The notes beneath the pieces were generated by a model that saw only the letters and a program-made list of their open reading frames with translations, ran no database searches and was not told where the DNA came from. Below, piece after piece: positions 4,870-7,232 of a DNA stretch of 7,232 nucleotides. Each line of letters opens with the position of its first letter. The stretch's first letter is position 1. Location: assembly GCA_027032655.1 (NCBI GenBank), contig JALVMZ010000064.1, forward strand, positions 1 through 7,232, written 5' to 3'. The stretch comes from Desulfobacteraceae bacterium (GTDB lineage Bacteria; Desulfobacterota; DSM-4660; Desulfatiglandales; JALVMZ01). Both the position numbers and the translations under genes were made by a program.

Positions 4870-7232
4870 ATGAAAAGGTTTTATCACATATTATTAATAT
4901 CTTTTATATTGTGGCCTCTTTTTGTCTCTCCTTTGTATGCCACACCGGATATACTCATGATAAACTCATACCATAAGGGTTATGAGTGGACAGATGACCT
5001 TGTGATGGGGGTGGAGAAGGGATTGAGGAAGAGAATCGGTGATTTTGAATTCTATGTGGAATATATGGATACAAAAAGATTCCCGAGCAATAAACAAAAT
5101 AAAATATTCTATGAATTACTAAAAGAAAAGTATAAAAACAGAAGACCTGATTTAATATTTGTATCAGACGACAGTGCCTTCCAGTTTATCCTTAATTACC
5201 ACAAGAAGCTCTTTCCCGGTATTCCTATAGTATTCATGGGTGTTAATAATTTTGATCCATCCATGATTAAGGGACACAGTGAGATCACCGGTGTGGTCCA
5301 GAGTGTGGATATAGGTAATACTATAAAGATAGCAAGGGATATTTACCCCCATCTCAGAAAAGTGGCATTAATATTTGATGACACACCAACCGGGAGGGGA
5401 TACAGAAAACAGTCCATGCTGGCAAGACAGAGATTCCCTGATATCCAGTTCATTGAACTTGATGGGCATATCCTTACCACATCTCAGATGTTTGAAAAAT
5501 TGCAAAACCTGGAAAGGGATACCATTGTCATTCTTTGCATCTGGGTAAGGGACAGAACCGGAAGATTTGTCCCATGGAAAGATACATACCCTGAAATAGT
5601 AAAATACTCACCGGTGCCCGTCTTTGGAGTTGTGGACTATATGCTTGATTATGGGGTGGTTGGGGGTATGGTCCAATCCGCCAGATATCATGCACTTGAA
5701 GCAGTTAAGATGGGAGTGACAATCATTAAAGGTATTCCACCTTACAGGATACCAGTTAGGACAAAGAGCAGAAACATTCCCATGTTCAATTTCAGTGCCC
5801 TTGAAAGATGGAATATCGCTGAAAATAAGCTCCCTCCTGACAGTGTTATAATCAACCGAAAAAGAAGCCTATATTCTTTCTATAAGGGATGGATATGGGG
5901 AATAAGTGGATTTTTCTGCATTCTCCTTGGCTTAATAATCATTATGTGGATTAACATTCATAAAAGAAAAGAGGTAGAAAAGGCCTTAACGGATAGGGAA
6001 AACCTATACAGGTCCCTTTTTGAGCTCTCGCCAGATGCCATCTCCATTACAACGGATGATGGTAGATTTATTGATGTAAATGATAGATGGTCCCAGATAT
6101 TTGGGTATGAAAAGGAAGAGATAGGCTCCATGAGTGCTGAAATACTCTGGCAAAACCCCCTTGAAAGGGAGATGTGGAAAAAAGAGCTTCATGAAAAGAA
6201 GATACTCAAAAATTATGATATGAAGGCCAGGACTAAGGATGGAGAAAAAAGAGACATCCTCATGAGCACCATCACAATGAGAGGAAGGTATGGAGATAAT
6301 ATTTATTACAATATACTCAAAGATGTAACAGAGGAGAAAAGGACAAGAGAGGCCCTGACCAAGAGTGAGGAGAAGTTCACAAAGGTATTTATGGCCACCC
6401 CTGATGCTGTAAGCATATCCGAGCTTGAAACCGGAAGATTTATTGATGTAAATGATGCATTCTGCAGGATGTCGGGCTGGAAAAGAGATGAGGCGATTGG
6501 GAAGACATCTATGGAACTGGGCATCTGGGAGAACATAGAAGAAAGGAACAAGGCAATTGATATCTTGAAAAAGAAGGGCAAACTGGTTAACTACGAAATA
6601 ACATTCAGGAATAGAAAAGGGGACAGGGTGCATACCTTATGGTCTGCTGAGCTGATGGAGATGGATAATAAAAATTATATCATATCCATCGTAAAAGATA
6701 TCACAGAAAAGAAAGAACTGGAAGCCCAGCTCCTCCATGCACAGAAGATGGAGGCAGTGGGAATCCTTGCAGGGGGGATAGCCCATGATTTCAACAATAT
6801 TCTCCAGGCTATCCTTGGTTATACCCAGATACTTCTATTTGATAAAAAGGAGGATAATGAGGATACCTTTCGGTTAAAAGAGATAGAAAAATCTGCAAAA
6901 AGGGGGGCAGAGCTTGTTCAGAAACTGCTCACCTTTAGCAGAAAGGTTGAGACAAAACCAAGACCCATGAACTTAAATGTTGTAGTAAAAGATATGGAAA
7001 GACTGTTGCGACGCATAATCCCCAAAATGATTGATATTGAACTCAGACTGGAAGACGGTCTGAAGACAATAAATGGGGATCCATCCCAGATTGAGCAGAT
7101 TATTATGAATCTGTCTGTAAATGCAAGGGATGCCATGCCAGAAGGGGGGAAATTAACAATAGAGACAAAAAACACCACACTTGACGAAGAGTATATCAGG
7201 ACACATATTGGAGCAAAAACTGGAGAATATGT
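4870..7232 (+). CDS. Sensor histidine kinase with periplasmic ABC-substrate-binding-like domain (3' end outside window)
   Basis: The frame is open from ATG 4870 to the window edge: 787 codons, C-terminus missing. The order is: signal peptide (1-24, probable cut after LYA); periplasmic domain (about 25-335) resembling the PF04392 substrate-binding family, with INSYHKGYEW near its start, VVGGMV (263-268) and SALERWNIA (309-317) followed by LPPDSVIINR; one membrane helix (about 341-363); PAS 1 (about 378-490); PAS 2 (about 499-613); HisKA with phospho-acceptor H639 in GGIAHDFNN; and the start of the ATPase domain with its N box (N747 and N751 in NLSVNARDAM). The ATP-lid glycine motifs, and any attached receiver domain, lie beyond the edge. 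It should autophosphorylate on binding an unknown periplasmic ligand and pass phosphate to a response regulator that is not in the window. No Shine-Dalgarno sequence precedes the ATG, but an in-frame TAA at 4864 and the signal peptide support this start. Confidence 0.9.
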   Translation, partial: MKRFYHILLISFILWPLFVSPLYATPDILMINSYHKGYEWTDDLVMGVEKGLRKRIGDFEFYVEYMDTKRFPSNKQNKIFYELLKEKYKNRRPDLIFVSDDSAFQFILNYHKKLFPGIPIVFMGVNNFDPSMIKGHSEITGVVQSVDIGNTIKIARDIYPHLRKVALIFDDTPTGRGYRKQSMLARQRFPDIQFIELDGHILTTSQMFEKLQNLERDTIVILCIWVRDRTGRFVPWKDTYPEIVKYSPVPVFGVVDYMLDYGVVGGMVQSARYHALEAVKMGVTIIKGIPPYRIPVRTKSRNIPMFNFSALERWNIAENKLPPDSVIINRKRSLYSFYKGWIWGISGFFCILLGLIIIMWINIHKRKEVEKALTDRENLYRSLFELSPDAISITTDDGRFIDVNDRWSQIFGYEKEEIGSMSAEILWQNPLEREMWKKELHEKKILKNYDMKARTKDGEKRDILMSTITMRGRYGDNIYYNILKDVTEEKRTREALTKSEEKFTKVFMATPDAVSISELETGRFIDVNDAFCRMSGWKRDEAIGKTSMELGIWENIEERNKAIDILKKKGKLVNYEITFRNRKGDRVHTLWSAELMEMDNKNYIISIVKDITEKKELEAQLLHAQKMEAVGILAGGIAHDFNNILQAILGYTQILLFDKKEDNEDTFRLKEIEKSAKRGAELVQKLLTFSRKVETKPRPMNLNVVVKDMERLLRRIIPKMIDIELRLEDGLKTINGDPSQIEQIIMNLSVNARDAMPEGGKLTIETKNTTLDEEYIRTHIGAKTGEY
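6064..6456 (+). repeat. Two identical 21-base segments in the tandem PAS domains
   Basis: Bases 6064-6084 and 6436-6456 are identical over 21 bases and lie 372 bases (124 codons) apart in the same frame. Both encode RFIDVND, a conserved PAS stretch. Outside it the two PAS domains are only moderately similar. This marks internal duplication, or conserved protein sequence combined with the same codon choice. Confidence 0.75.

Noticed and set aside
4870..5880. Separate ABC transporter substrate-binding protein gene
   Set aside because: The frame continues without a stop through a membrane helix into PAS and kinase domains, so this is one fused protein.
6004..6633. Minus-strand open frame of 209 codons
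   Set aside because: It lies wholly antisense to the PAS and linker region of the kinase. Its translation is rich in Cys, Phe, Ile and His with no domain pattern, whereas the plus strand shows clear PAS signatures.

Overview
The window is an ordinary chromosomal segment of an AT-rich Gram-negative bacterium. Ile codon ATA and Arg codons AGA/AGG are used heavily. The organism is not identified. The combination of a peptidoglycan enzyme, a ComEC channel, a Crp/Fnr regulator without Fe-S cysteines and a membrane histidine kinase with a periplasmic ABC-type substrate-binding (PF04392-like) sensor resembles Desulfobacterota (former Deltaproteobacteria) or Nitrospirota. This is an inference from family resemblance only.

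Layout. Bases 1-322 hold no convincing gene. They contain a compact, GC-richer, strongly foldable element (about 22-104) flanked by an A tract and a T tract, then an AT-rich leader with a candidate promoter for murA. Bases 323-1591 encode MurA (TTG start, all key catalytic residues present). It overlaps by 31 bases the start of comEC (1561-4005), a full-length three-part DNA-uptake channel. On the opposite strand a Crp/Fnr-family regulator (4677 down to 3985, GTG start) converges on comEC, and the two coding ends overlap by 21 bases. A 192-base AT-rich divergent intergenic region (4678-4869) carries back-to-back candidate promoters. From 4870 to the right edge runs a large sensor histidine kinase: signal peptide, PF04392-like periplasmic domain, one membrane helix, two PAS domains, HisKA and the start of the ATPase domain. 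It is cut off by the window end.

How the genes relate. murA and comEC look co-transcribed and translationally linked, although their functions (cell-wall precursor synthesis, DNA uptake) are not obviously coupled. The regulator and the kinase are transcribed divergently from one short control region, which allows shared regulation, but no clear Crp/Fnr operator is visible there. I found no mobile element, CRISPR array, tRNA or rRNA. No clearly new system is evident. The points most worth checking are the folded element at the left edge, the ligand of the kinase sensor domain, the divergent regulator/kinase pair and the kinase start, which lacks a Shine-Dalgarno sequence.
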